Assembly: GCA_035636095.1 (NCBI GenBank)
Contig: DASPZU010000048.1
Span: forward strand, 1 to 51,073
Direction of reading: 5' to 3'
DNA length: 51,073 bases
From: Gp7-AA10 sp035636095
GTDB lineage: Bacteria; Acidobacteriota; Thermoanaerobaculia; Gp7-AA8
Shown: positions 37,964-45,603 of the stretch, piece after piece
Layout of the letters: every line of letters begins with the position of its first letter
Position numbering within the stretch: position 1 is the first letter of the stretch
Made by a program: the position numbers and the translations under genes
The notes under the pieces: generated by a model
Databases searched by the model: none
Seen by the model: the letters and a program-made list of their open reading frames with translations, nothing else
What the model was told of the DNA's origin: nothing

Positions 37964-39319
37964 CTTGATGCGATCGCCGGGCGCGAGCTGCGCCAGCTTC
38001 CAGCGCTCGGTCGAGATCACAGTCGCGGGCTGCAGATAGCCTCCTGTGACCGGATGATCCGGGCCTAACGCGACCACGCTGCCGTCGGCGTGCCACTGCA
38101 GCGTTCCAAATTGCGCGCCGCACGACGGCAGCTCGGTCGGCAATTTCACGGCCATCGGCGCCAGCGGACGCAGTCGGATGCCGACCCGATTCATGTGCGG
38201 CGTCACCTCCCAATCTTCCGGCAGCGGCGGCGCATCGTGGGGGCCGGGGAGGATGCGAATTTCTTTTGGATTAACCCGTGGAGCGCCGGCGACCTCGCCG
38301 GCGGCCGCCGTGGTCGGCGGCGCCCCACAGAGCACTCCTCCCTTCCGTACCTCGCCTTCAACGCCCCCTTCGATCGCCAAGTAGCCGCGCATGCCGCGAA
38401 GGCGTCCGACGTCGATGTCGTCCGATTCGAACTTGCGGACGTTCAGATCGGCGTCACAGAACGCGACGCGAAGTTTTTTTCGCATGCGCAATTTCGGTCC
38501 GACCAGCACGCATTCCAGAAGCGGCGCGCCGGCTGGATTTCCGACGGCAGCATTCGCAATCGAGGCCGCTTCGTCATCGAACGGTCCGCCTGGCGGCTCA
38601 CCGTATTCGACGCGCTTCCAATCGGGCGCCGCGACGATTGTCGTCAACTGGCCGGGCGTGATGATGTCCGCAACCGGGTCACCGTGTGGGGCGCCGCCGA
38701 CCGCGGCGGCGCGCGCCGCTGAGGTCAGCGGCGCTCCACTGACAACGATCGAGATCTCATCGCCGGGCGCGAAGGGATTTTCCCACAGCGGTGCGGCGGT
38801 GCGGCCGAGGATGTTCCAGCCGCCGGGCAAGTCGACGGGATAGAAGCCCGCCATCGAAGCCGCGATTGCGAAGCTGCCCCCCGGCACGACATTGCGCGAG
38901 GTCGATCGCCGCGGCATCGACCATTCGCCCGGCCAGCCCTCCAGATACGCGAATCCGGCGCGAAACCCGAGGTAGCGGACGACCAGGCGGATGCCGGGGA
39001 CGCGCCGCAGAAACTCGTCGCGCGAGACGCCGACGTGGCTGAGAAACTCGTTGAGATCGAGTGCGTGCGCGTCGTGAAACGAGACTTCGATCTCATGATG
39101 CCTGGTGACTGCGGTTTGCGAAACCGGCGCGGAGTCGATCGCGCGGCGAACGGCATCGACATCGCTGGTTCCGATCACATAAACCGATTCGTGGCCAACG
39201 ATGGCCGCAACGACGCCTGCGACTGTCCGAACGCCATCGGCCGCCGAGCGCACGCGCGCAGCGGACGCGCCCGGCAGCGTCACGAGAACGGCGCGGTCTC
39301 CGGCCGGCGCGATGTGCAT
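37949..39319 (-). CDS. 5-oxoprolinase subunits PxpB-PxpC fused in one chain
   Basis: 456 residues. Residues about 1-185 are PxpB (KipI / allophanate hydrolase subunit 1-like: RVVRYLGFRAGFAYLEGW, VPGGSFAIAASMAGFYPVDLPGGWNILGRT). Residues about 215-456 are PxpC (KipA / subunit 2-like: ADIITPGQLTTIV, EIRILPGPHDA, NRVGIRL, GTLQWHADGSVVALGPDHPVTGGYLQPATVI). With PxpA, absent here, they cleave 5-oxoproline to glutamate using ATP. Two copies of the palindromic element lie inside, one exactly between the halves and one in PxpC. I chose the ATG at 39319; the frame is open 35 codons further. Divergent from the RNase gene. Confidence 0.85.
   Translation of the reverse strand: MHIAPAGDRAVLVTLPGASAARVRSAADGVRTVAGVVAAIVGHESVYVIGTSDVDAVRRAIDSAPVSQTAVTRHHEIEVSFHDAHALDLNEFLSHVGVSRDEFLRRVPGIRLVVRYLGFRAGFAYLEGWPGEWSMPRRSTSRNVVPGGSFAIAASMAGFYPVDLPGGWNILGRTAAPLWENPFAPGDEISIVVSGAPLTSAARAAAVGGAPHGDPVADIITPGQLTTIVAAPDWKRVEYGEPPGGPFDDEAASIANAAVGNPAGAPLLECVLVGPKLRMRKKLRVAFCDADLNVRKFESDDIDVGRLRGMRGYLAIEGGVEGEVRKGGVLCGAPPTTAAAGEVAGAPRVNPKEIRILPGPHDAPPLPEDWEVTPHMNRVGIRLRPLAPMAVKLPTELPSCGAQFGTLQWHADGSVVALGPDHPVTGGYLQPATVISTERWKLAQLAPGDRIKLIAV
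38278..38328 (-). repeat. In-frame quasi-palindromic element, copy B (51 bp)
   Basis: Arms GTGGAGCGCC and GGCGCCCCAC (one mismatch) enclose the hairpins CCGGCGA/TCGCCGG and GCCGCCG/CGGCGGC. It is inside the PxpC half and is translated GAPPTTAAAGEVAGAP between KGGVL and EIRILPGPH, where PxpC proteins have a surface loop. It shares 27 consecutive bases with copy A at its left end. Confidence 0.8.
38686..38739 (-). repeat. In-frame quasi-palindromic element, copy C (54 bp)
   Basis: Arms GTGGGGCGCC and GGCGCTCCAC enclose GCCGCCGACCGCGGCGGC and GCCGCTGAGGTCAGCGGC, both perfect hairpins. It is translated GAPLTSAARAAAVGGAP and sits at the junction between the PxpB domain (ends GDEISIVV) and the PxpC domain (begins ADIITPGQL), where separate genes would have a stop and a start. 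It is more diverged from A and B than they are from each other, but compensating changes keep the stems. Confidence 0.75.
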
Positions 39320-39345
39320 CGAGCGAACGATGATACCTTTCGCGA

Positions 39346-40809
39346 ATGCAGAAACATGCGGAGCTTCTCGCATCGATCGCGCATCAGGCCATGATCGATC
39401 GCGGTCTCGAACCCGACTTTTCAAAAGCTGCCGAGTCGCAGCTGGCGACCATCAAGGCGGCCGCCAACGACGGCCAGCCACCGCTTCGCGATCTTCGCAA
39501 GCTCCTGTGGTGCTCGATCGACAACGACGATTCGCGCGACCTCGATCAGCTCACCGTGGCCGACGACCTCGGCAACGGCACCACCCGAGTGTGCGTGGCG
39601 GTTGCCGACGTCGATGCGCTCGTCAATCGCGGCACGCCCATCGACGATCACGCCCGCAAGAACACCACTTCGGTTTACACCGCCGCAAAAATTTTCCCGA
39701 TGCTGCCCGAAAAGCTTTCGACCGACCTCACTTCCTTGAACGAAGGGGAGGAGCGCGTCGCGATGATCGTCGATATCGTCGTCACCGCAGATGGAAACGT
39801 CAAATCGGGCGACGTCTATCGCGGCCGGGTCCACAACAAGGCCAAGCTGGCTTACAACGCGGTCGGCATGTGGCTGCAGGGGGAGTCGGGACCTCCCGAC
39901 AAAGTCACAGCCCTCAAGGGTCTCGCCGAAAACTTGAAGCTGCAGGATCGCACTGCCGACAAAATGCGCGAGCTCCGCCATGAGCACGGCGCGCTCGATC
40001 TGGAGACCATCGAGGCGCGGGCGATCATCAAAGACGACCAGGTGGTCGACCTCCGCGCGGAAGCGCGCAACAACGCCAAGAATCTGATTGAAGACTTCAT
40101 GATCGCCGCCAACGGCGTGACGGCGCGCTTTCTGGCCTCGAAGAAACTCCTGAGCATCCGCCGCGTGGTGCGCTCGCCCGAACGCTGGGACCGCATCGAA
40201 GCGATCGCCTCCAACCTCGGCGACCGCCTCCCGCCCGATCCCGACGCAAAGGCGCTGGAAGCATTTCTGCTGCGGCGCAAGAAAGCCGATCCGGTCAGAT
40301 TTCCCGATCTCTCTCTCTCGATCGTGAAAGCGATGGGTCCGGGCGAGTACGTCGTGGAGCGCCCGGGCGAGACGCCGATCGGACATTTCGGTCTGGCGGT
40401 GAAGGACTACACGCACTCGACCGCGCCTAACAGGCGCTTCCCCGATCTCATCACCCATCGTCTGCTCAAGGCCGCCCTGTCGGGAGCAAAACAGCCGTAC
40501 AGCGAGGATGAGCTGGAGCAGCTGGCGCGACACTGCACCGACGCCGAAGACGCCGCCAACAAAGTCGAGCGTCAGGTGCGGAAGTCGGCGGCCGCCATGC
40601 TGCTGTCATCCCGCATCGGCGAGCGGTTCGACGCCATCGTCACGGGCGCGTCGGACAAGGGAACATGGGTCCGCATTTTTCAGCCGCCCGTGGAGGGCAA
40701 GGTCGTGCACGGATCGGAAGGACTCGACATCGGCGATCGTCTTCGCGTCAAGCTGATCGGAGTGGATGTGGCAGCGGGACATATCGATTTTGCGCGAACA
40801 CATCGATAG
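39346..40809 (+). CDS. RNB-domain exoribonuclease (RNase II family)
   Basis: 487 residues. The RNB catalytic cluster is CSIDNDDSRDLDQL with D59, D62, D65 and D67, followed by VAVADVDALV, TTSVYTAAKIFPMLPEKLS, and YTHSTAPNRRFPDLITHRLL near 375, which is the substrate-channel signature. The N-terminal cold-shock domains of RNase II/R are missing, and the C-terminal S1-like part (RIGERFDAIVTGASDKGTWVRIF) is short. It degrades RNA 3' to 5'. The 3' end overlaps the convergent membrane protein gene by 62 bases. Confidence 0.9.
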   Translation: MQKHAELLASIAHQAMIDRGLEPDFSKAAESQLATIKAAANDGQPPLRDLRKLLWCSIDNDDSRDLDQLTVADDLGNGTTRVCVAVADVDALVNRGTPIDDHARKNTTSVYTAAKIFPMLPEKLSTDLTSLNEGEERVAMIVDIVVTADGNVKSGDVYRGRVHNKAKLAYNAVGMWLQGESGPPDKVTALKGLAENLKLQDRTADKMRELRHEHGALDLETIEARAIIKDDQVVDLRAEARNNAKNLIEDFMIAANGVTARFLASKKLLSIRRVVRSPERWDRIEAIASNLGDRLPPDPDAKALEAFLLRRKKADPVRFPDLSLSIVKAMGPGEYVVERPGETPIGHFGLAVKDYTHSTAPNRRFPDLITHRLLKAALSGAKQPYSEDELEQLARHCTDAEDAANKVERQVRKSAAAMLLSSRIGERFDAIVTGASDKGTWVRIFQPPVEGKVVHGSEGLDIGDRLRVKLIGVDVAAGHIDFARTHR

Positions 40810-41980
40810 AGCGGGCGATCGCGAACAGCGCCGGTCCGATCATGTGCATCAGCAGCCGGTCGGCGGAAGCGTTGATGAGCTGGAGCGGCGCCCAATTCGT
40901 GACGGTGTAGGCCGCGAGGTAAACAGCGGTCATGGCCAGGAGGACCGCCGGCGCGCGCCATTCTTTCCGCAGCGCCAACACGACCAGCGCGATCAACGTT
41001 GCCATCCACAGAAGGCCCCACGAAGGAATCGCGAAGAAATGTTTCCCCGATTCGATGACCGCGGGGAAAAGCCGGCCCAATCGCGACGGCAGCGTCGGCA
41101 GAAGCCGCAGAAAATCTTCTTCGTCGGTTTTGGGGATGCCGGCTTGCCAAACGAAGAGCGCGATCGCGGCCAAAAGTGGAGCGGCGGCCGCCCTCGGCCG
41201 CCTCAACCCGATCAATGCAAGAGCAATCGCAATCGGTAAGCCTTCGTTTTTGGTGAGGATCAGAAACGACAGCCACAATCCGAAATTCAGCGGCGATCGC
41301 TTCTCGATCAGCTCGACAAACGCGCACGCCACAAACGCGGCGAACGCGATGTCGGCGTACGCGGTCAGCACGCCTCCTTCGTTGCTGACGAGAAATTGCG
41401 GCGTCCACGCCAGGATCGCCCCGCACCAGGGATCGATGCGCCGCGCGACGAAAAACACGAGCGCCGCGAAGGTGAGGACGTAAATGAAGCGGACCTGCTC
41501 ATCGTCGTCGTCTCCGGCAAGCATCATCACCGCCGCCGCGTCGAGCGGTAGCAGCAGCGGATATTGATTGCGCGGATCCTCCATCACCTCGTTGTGAAAG
41601 AACGGTCCGTTGATCGTTCGCTCGTTCGCCAGCGCTTTCGCCTTGAGCAGCCAGAAACCGCGGCCGTCGAAATCGTTCAGCGGAACGATCGCCGCCGGAA
41701 CGGCGATTGCGATCAGCGGTACGACCATCGCGATCTTCGCAAGGTTGCTGGGTTGCTGCGTTGCCGGGTTGCTCGGTGTCCAGTTCCTCCAGCAACCGAG
41801 CAACCCAGCAACCACCAGCAACCCGATCGTGATTACGAACGGCACGTGCAAAAGGCCGAGCACGAACATCGCCGCCCCGATAATTCCAAGTCCGAACAGG
41901 AACGCTTCGTCGAGCGAACGACGTCCGGCGATGCATCCGACGATCGGAAAGAGCACCGCCGCAATCACCGCTCCCGTCAC
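40748..41980 (-). CDS. Polytopic membrane protein, probable lipid-linked glycosyltransferase-like
   Basis: 410 residues with about ten hydrophobic helices and one larger loop (about residues 85-125) holding NDFDGRGFWLLKAKALA and FHNEVMEDPRNQYPLLLP. The FDG/D..W layout followed by helices is like the GT39/GT83 fold (ArnT and related), but I see no decisive motif. The start is a GTG that overlaps the stop of the upstream gene (GTGA), so both act together. Residues about 62-85 (GLLGCWRNWTPSNPATQQPSNLAK) are encoded by an oligomer-built hairpin inserted in the gene. Confidence 0.6.
   Translation of the reverse strand: MTGAVIAAVLFPIVGCIAGRRSLDEAFLFGLGIIGAAMFVLGLLHVPFVITIGLLVVAGLLGCWRNWTPSNPATQQPSNLAKIAMVVPLIAIAVPAAIVPLNDFDGRGFWLLKAKALANERTINGPFFHNEVMEDPRNQYPLLLPLDAAAVMMLAGDDDDEQVRFIYVLTFAALVFFVARRIDPWCGAILAWTPQFLVSNEGGVLTAYADIAFAAFVACAFVELIEKRSPLNFGLWLSFLILTKNEGLPIAIALALIGLRRPRAAAAPLLAAIALFVWQAGIPKTDEEDFLRLLPTLPSRLGRLFPAVIESGKHFFAIPSWGLLWMATLIALVVLALRKEWRAPAVLLAMTAVYLAAYTVTNWAPLQLINASADRLLMHMIGPALFAIARSIDVFAQNRYVPLPHPLRSA
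41176..41202 (-). repeat. Possible eroded copy of the GTGGAGC element
   Basis: GTGGAGCGGCGGCCG with a hairpin GGCGGCCG-CCCT-CGGCCGCC but no second outer arm. It is read as RPRAAAAPL in the same frame as the right arm of copies B and C. It could also be an ordinary Arg/Ala-rich cytoplasmic loop. Confidence 0.25.
41743..41824. repeat. GGTTGCT-unit inverted repeat inside the membrane protein gene
   Basis: The left arm GGTTGCTGGGTTGCTGCGTTGCCGGGTTGCTCGG and the right arm CCAGCAACCGAGCAACCCAGCAACC.. are complementary runs of the unit seen at 20154-20216, with a 12-base spacer. Here it lies in coding sequence, in frame and without stops, between two transmembrane helices. Confidence 0.8.
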
Positions 41981-42960
41981 TTCACATCCTCGGCCCACAC
42001 GAATCGCGTGTCACCATTCGGCAGCTTCGTCGAGACAAAGGCGTAGACGCGGCCGGTGACGACGCCGGTCGGATTCACCCCCAGCAATGTCCGCGGCGGA
42101 ACGAGAGCGTCGTGCGATCCGGAATGCGCAACCGTGAAATCATCGCCGAGGTTGAGCAGCCACAGAGTCGACTTGAGGTCGACCGGAAACGGGGCCGGCT
42201 TCGCGATCGGACCATCGATGAGGCGCAGCGGCGCAGCGGTCTTTGCCCGCCGGTTGACGAGCCAGAAGGCGGCGTGAATCGGACGGTCGCTGGTGACCTG
42301 GACCCAGGCGGCGAACTCGATGGTATCGAAACATTGGTAGACGAGGTCGTAAAACGTGACCCTTCTGTTAATAGTTAACTTCTTGACTATTTGGCCGGGC
42401 TGCAAGATCAGCGTGACATGCGCGACATCCTCCGACGCCAACCCGCCCTCGATGGTGTAGGAGTCGGCTGGCGGACCGTCGATCGACGTCACGATCGGAA
42501 TCGCGAACGCAGTTCGCGTCTGCGCCGGCAATTCGGCGATCTGTACCACCCGCGTGCGCCGCAGCTCCGCGTCGCGCAGTTGCGGGTATGTGACCAGGCG
42601 CGGCACTCCCCCATCGATCTGCACGATGCGGCGCGGACGCTTTTTCGGATCGCTGTGCACGTATGCCCAGCGGTTCCAGTACGTGCGCGTGCGTTGCGGA
42701 TAGAGGTAGTAGTTGACGAAGAGCGAGTCCGCGGTGGCCAGCCGAATGAGCGCCAGCCGTTCCCCGGGCGGAGTCTGGAGGCGCAATTGTTCGACTCCGC
42801 GATAGAGATCGCCGATCACGGCTTCGCGCCGCGCCTGCATCGGCATGGCGCGCACCTTCCACGCCAGTCGCAGCCAGTCGCTGAGGCGCGGAAGCGCCGG
42901 AATGACGACCGACGTCAGGAGCAGGGCGAGAATCAGTGCACGGACGGCAGATCGAGTCAT
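41977..42960 (-). CDS. Membrane-anchored extracytoplasmic protein of unknown function
   Basis: 327 residues. One N-terminal transmembrane helix (AVRALILALLLTSVVIPAL) is followed by a soluble domain. Its first part contains ALIRLATADSLFVNYYLYPQRTRTYWNRWAYV, and its C-terminal half is beta-rich (VTLILQPGQIVKKLTI.., LWLLNLGDDFTVAHSGSHDALVPPRTLLGV). I know no family. It is coupled to the membrane protein downstream by GTGA and to panC upstream by ATGA, so a joint function in surface glycan synthesis is possible. Confidence 0.6.
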   Translation of the reverse strand: MTRSAVRALILALLLTSVVIPALPRLSDWLRLAWKVRAMPMQARREAVIGDLYRGVEQLRLQTPPGERLALIRLATADSLFVNYYLYPQRTRTYWNRWAYVHSDPKKRPRRIVQIDGGVPRLVTYPQLRDAELRRTRVVQIAELPAQTRTAFAIPIVTSIDGPPADSYTIEGGLASEDVAHVTLILQPGQIVKKLTINRRVTFYDLVYQCFDTIEFAAWVQVTSDRPIHAAFWLVNRRAKTAAPLRLIDGPIAKPAPFPVDLKSTLWLLNLGDDFTVAHSGSHDALVPPRTLLGVNPTGVVTGRVYAFVSTKLPNGDTRFVWAEDVK

Positions 42961-43838
42961 TCGATGTGAGCGTGGGGAATCGCGCTCTTTCGAATGCAGA
43001 TGTTATCGATCAATCGCGTTTTTCCAATGCGCACCGCGCCGACCACCAGCACGTCGTGGCGAAAATCGGCGGGCGGGCGGAAGGTGAGCGGATCGACGAC
43101 CGCCAGGTAATCGACTTCGACGCCCGGCGTTTCGGCCGCCATCCTGCGCATCAACTTCTCGATGGCCGCGATGTCGTGGATGCCGTGGCTGATCGCGTCT
43201 GCGCCGGCCCGCAAGGCGCGATGCAGCGCCGGCGCGAGCGCGCGCTGCTCCGGCGACAGATAGCTGTTGCGCGATGAGAGAGCCAGGCCGTCGTGTTCGC
43301 GGATGGTTTCCCCGAAAACGAGCCGCACCGGAATGTCGAGATCGCGGACCATCTGATCGATCACCGCGCATTGCTGCGCGTCCTTGCGGCCGAAAACCGC
43401 GACATCGGGTTGCACGATGTTGAACAACTTCATCACCACCGTCGCGACGCCGGCGAAGTGGCCCGGGCGTCGATCTCCCTCCAGCGGATCGGCGACTTCG
43501 TTGACCATCACCCTGGTGGTTGCGCCCGGCGGAACCATCGCTTCGACCGGCGGAAGGAAGAGCAAATCGACGCCTTCCGCTTTCAGCGCTTTGCGATCGC
43601 GCTTTTCGTCGCGCGGATACTTTTCAAAGTCTTCGTTGGGGCCGAATTGCAGCGGATTCACGAAGATCGAGACGACGATGAAGTCGGCGCCATCCTCCCG
43701 CGCGACGCGAATCAGCGAGAGATGACCTTCATGCAGGAAGCCCATCGTAGGAACGAAGCCGATCGTCCCTCCGGCCACGCGGGCGCTGCGAATCGCGGTG
43801 CGCGTTTCTTCGATTGAGCGAGCAGTGATCACCGGCAA
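42957..43838 (-). CDS. panC: Pantothenate synthetase
   Basis: 293 residues. Motifs: FVPTMGFLHEGHLSLI (HxGH nucleotide-binding site), VSIFVNPLQFGPNEDFEKYPR, VFGRKDAQQ, and SSRNSYLSPEQR. It joins pantoate and beta-alanine with ATP. The start is TTG at 43838 or GTG two codons later; neither has a well-placed ribosome site, and the bases just before are a short repeat (ACCGGCAACC units). Directly downstream of panB. Confidence 0.93.
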   Translation of the reverse strand: MPVITARSIEETRTAIRSARVAGGTIGFVPTMGFLHEGHLSLIRVAREDGADFIVVSIFVNPLQFGPNEDFEKYPRDEKRDRKALKAEGVDLLFLPPVEAMVPPGATTRVMVNEVADPLEGDRRPGHFAGVATVVMKLFNIVQPDVAVFGRKDAQQCAVIDQMVRDLDIPVRLVFGETIREHDGLALSSRNSYLSPEQRALAPALHRALRAGADAISHGIHDIAAIEKLMRRMAAETPGVEVDYLAVVDPLTFRPPADFRHDVLVVGAVRIGKTRLIDNICIRKSAIPHAHIE

Positions 43839-43854
43839 CCGGCCACCGGCAACC

Positions 43855-44730
43855 TCAATTCACTTTCGGCATCGGCACGACCACCGAGTCTCCGTAGAGT
43901 TTCTTCAGCTCCTCGGTGCTGGCCATGTGGAACGATTCCTTGGCGCCGTCGGGGAAGCGGCCGCTGCGCACGTCGTCGAGATAGCGCGCGATCGCGCTGC
44001 GCATCTCCTCGCCGGCGTTGGCATAACGGCGTACGAACTTCGGGGTGTGCCCGTCGTAGAGGCCGAGGAGATCGTGGAAGACCAGGACTTGACCGTCGCA
44101 CGACGGACCGGCGCCGATGCCGATGGTCGGAATCGAGATGCGCTCCGTGATCAACGCGGCCAGCTCTTCGGGAACGCACTCCAGCACGAGCGAGAAACAT
44201 CCGGCCTGATCCAGCGCCACCGCCTCATCGATGAGACGCTTCGCATCGTGCGCGTTCTTGCCTTGCAATTTGAAGCCACCGACAACGTTGACCGATTGCG
44301 GGGTCAGCCCGATGTGACCCATCACCGGGATCTCGGCGTCGAGGATCGCTTCGACAGCCTTGATGCGCGCCGGCTTGCCCCCTTCGATCTTTACGGCGCG
44401 CGCTCCGGCGCGGATGAATTCACCGGCATTGCGAACCGACTCCTCGATCGAGACGTGGTACGACAGATAGGGCATGTCGCCGACCACCAGCGCGCGCTGC
44501 GTGCCTCGCGCGACGGCGCGAGTGTGATGCACCATCTCCGCGACCGTGACGCTGAGCGTGTCGGGATATCCGAGAACGACCATCCCCAACGAATCGCCCA
44601 CCAGGATGATGTCGGTGCCGGCGGCGTCGGCGATTTTCGCGGTCGGGTAGTCGTAAGCCGTGAGCATGCCGATGCGCTGCACGCGCTTCATCGCCTTGAT
44701 GGCGGGGACGGTTACGGGTTTCTGATCCAT
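43855..44730 (-). CDS. panB: 3-methyl-2-oxobutanoate hydroxymethyltransferase
   Basis: 291 residues from the ATG at 44730. Motifs: MLTAYDYPTAKIAD, ILVGDSLGMVVLGYPDTL (metal-binding Asp), VVGDMPYLSYH, KIEGG, MGHIGLTPQSV, LECVPEEL and GIGAGPSCDGQVLVFHDLLG. It makes ketopantoate, the first step to pantothenate, and precedes panC. The strong ribosome site GAGGAGG is the right arm of a perfect hairpin. The frame is open upstream into a repeat, which is not coding. Confidence 0.95.
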   Translation of the reverse strand: MDQKPVTVPAIKAMKRVQRIGMLTAYDYPTAKIADAAGTDIILVGDSLGMVVLGYPDTLSVTVAEMVHHTRAVARGTQRALVVGDMPYLSYHVSIEESVRNAGEFIRAGARAVKIEGGKPARIKAVEAILDAEIPVMGHIGLTPQSVNVVGGFKLQGKNAHDAKRLIDEAVALDQAGCFSLVLECVPEELAALITERISIPTIGIGAGPSCDGQVLVFHDLLGLYDGHTPKFVRRYANAGEEMRSAIARYLDDVRSGRFPDGAKESFHMASTEELKKLYGDSVVVPMPKVN

Positions 44731-44734
44731 TGCC

Positions 44735-44755
44735 CCTCCTCGAGGACCGAGGAGG
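44735..44755 (-). promoter_or_regulatory. Hairpin that hides the panB ribosome-binding site
   Basis: In the panB mRNA CCTCCTCG pairs perfectly over 8 bp with CGAGGAGG around a GTCCT loop. The second arm is the Shine-Dalgarno sequence, ending four bases before the ATG. This could limit translation until the stem is opened by heat, a ligand or a protein. The same GC-rich stem could also be fortuitous. Confidence 0.5.
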
Positions 44756-44762
44756 ATCAGCA

Positions 44763-44834
44763 AGTCCTGAGTCCTGAGTCCCGAGTCCTGAGAAGTTTCT
44801 TTCACTCAGGACTCAGCACTCAGGACTCAGCACT
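44763..44834. repeat. Inverted repeat built of GTCCTGAGT units upstream of panB
   Basis: The left arm is four near-tandem copies of AGTCCTGAG (44763-44792), the right arm is the complement CTCAGGACT with the same periodicity (44805-44834), and the spacer is 12 bases. It fills the gap between panB and the deoxynucleoside kinase and would lie in the panB leader. Confidence 0.85.
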
Positions 44835-44860
44835 GCGTTTTCCGTCTCGGTCCGCTGACT

Positions 44861-45502
44861 TCAGGATCCAAGCGGTACGTAGTACTGCGTTCCCTTTTGC
44901 GCATTTCGAATCTGCCCAACCAGCTGATCGAAATGCCCCGGCTTCTCCACGAAGTCGATCTCGTTGGTATTCACAACCAGCAATGGCGTTTCGTCGTACC
45001 TGTAAAAGTAATGCGAATACGCCTCGCTGAGCTCCTGCAAATACTGAGGCGAGATCGATTTTTCGTAGGCTCGCCCGCGCTTTTTAATGCGCCTGAGTAG
45101 TGTATCAATTCCGGCCTGCAGGTAGATGACCAGGTCGGGCTTGGGGACGGTCTCCCTGAGCAGCTCGTACAGACGGTTGTAAATCATCAGTTCCGAATCG
45201 TCGAGCGTCAGATACGCGAAGATCTTGTCCTTCGGGAAGGTGTAGTCCGCGAGAATCAGCTCGGTAAACAGATCGCCCTGGGCGATTCCGCGCTGCTGGT
45301 CGTACCGCGAGAGCAGGAAGAACAGTTGACAGCGAAAGGCGGCGCCGCGCTTGTCTTTGTAGAAGTCATCGAGGAAGGGGTTGTCGACGTCCTCGAGGAT
45401 CTTTGTTCCTTTGAATCGCTTGGCGAGAAGCGTGACCAGCGACGTCTTCCCGACTCCGATCGGACCCTCGACGGCGATGTGTCGCCAGGGAAGCTGATCC
45501 AT
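44861..45502 (-). CDS. Deoxynucleoside kinase family protein
   Basis: 213 residues. The P-loop is VEGPIGVGKTSL, the region FFLLSRYDQQRG carries the substrate-site arginine, and the LID has KKRGRAYEKSI. This family (dCK/dGK-like) phosphorylates deoxynucleosides with ATP for nucleotide salvage; specificity is not evident. It starts at the ATG just past an oligomer-built repeat that separates it from the divergent M16 genes, and ends 130 bases before panB. Confidence 0.85.
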   Translation of the reverse strand: MDQLPWRHIAVEGPIGVGKTSLVTLLAKRFKGTKILEDVDNPFLDDFYKDKRGAAFRCQLFFLLSRYDQQRGIAQGDLFTELILADYTFPKDKIFAYLTLDDSELMIYNRLYELLRETVPKPDLVIYLQAGIDTLLRRIKKRGRAYEKSISPQYLQELSEAYSHYFYRYDETPLLVVNTNEIDFVEKPGHFDQLVGQIRNAQKGTQYYVPLGS

Positions 45503-45516
45503 GCCGCGCAAGGATA

Positions 45517-45584
45517 AGGGATGAGGGCGGAGGGATGAGGGATGAATTTTCGCGATCCGCCCTCATCCCTCAGCCCTCATCCCT
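45517..45584. repeat. Inverted repeat built of AGGGATGAGGG units between divergent genes
   Basis: The left arm AGGGATGAGGGCGGAGGGATGAGGG and the right arm CCGCCCTCATCCCTCAGCCCTCATCCCT are complementary with few mismatches around about 12 bases. It occupies nearly all of the 100-base gap between the start of the kinase and the start of the first M16 gene, where both promoters would be expected. Confidence 0.85.
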
Positions 45585-45603
45585 GTGATACAACGCGCAG
45601 CCC

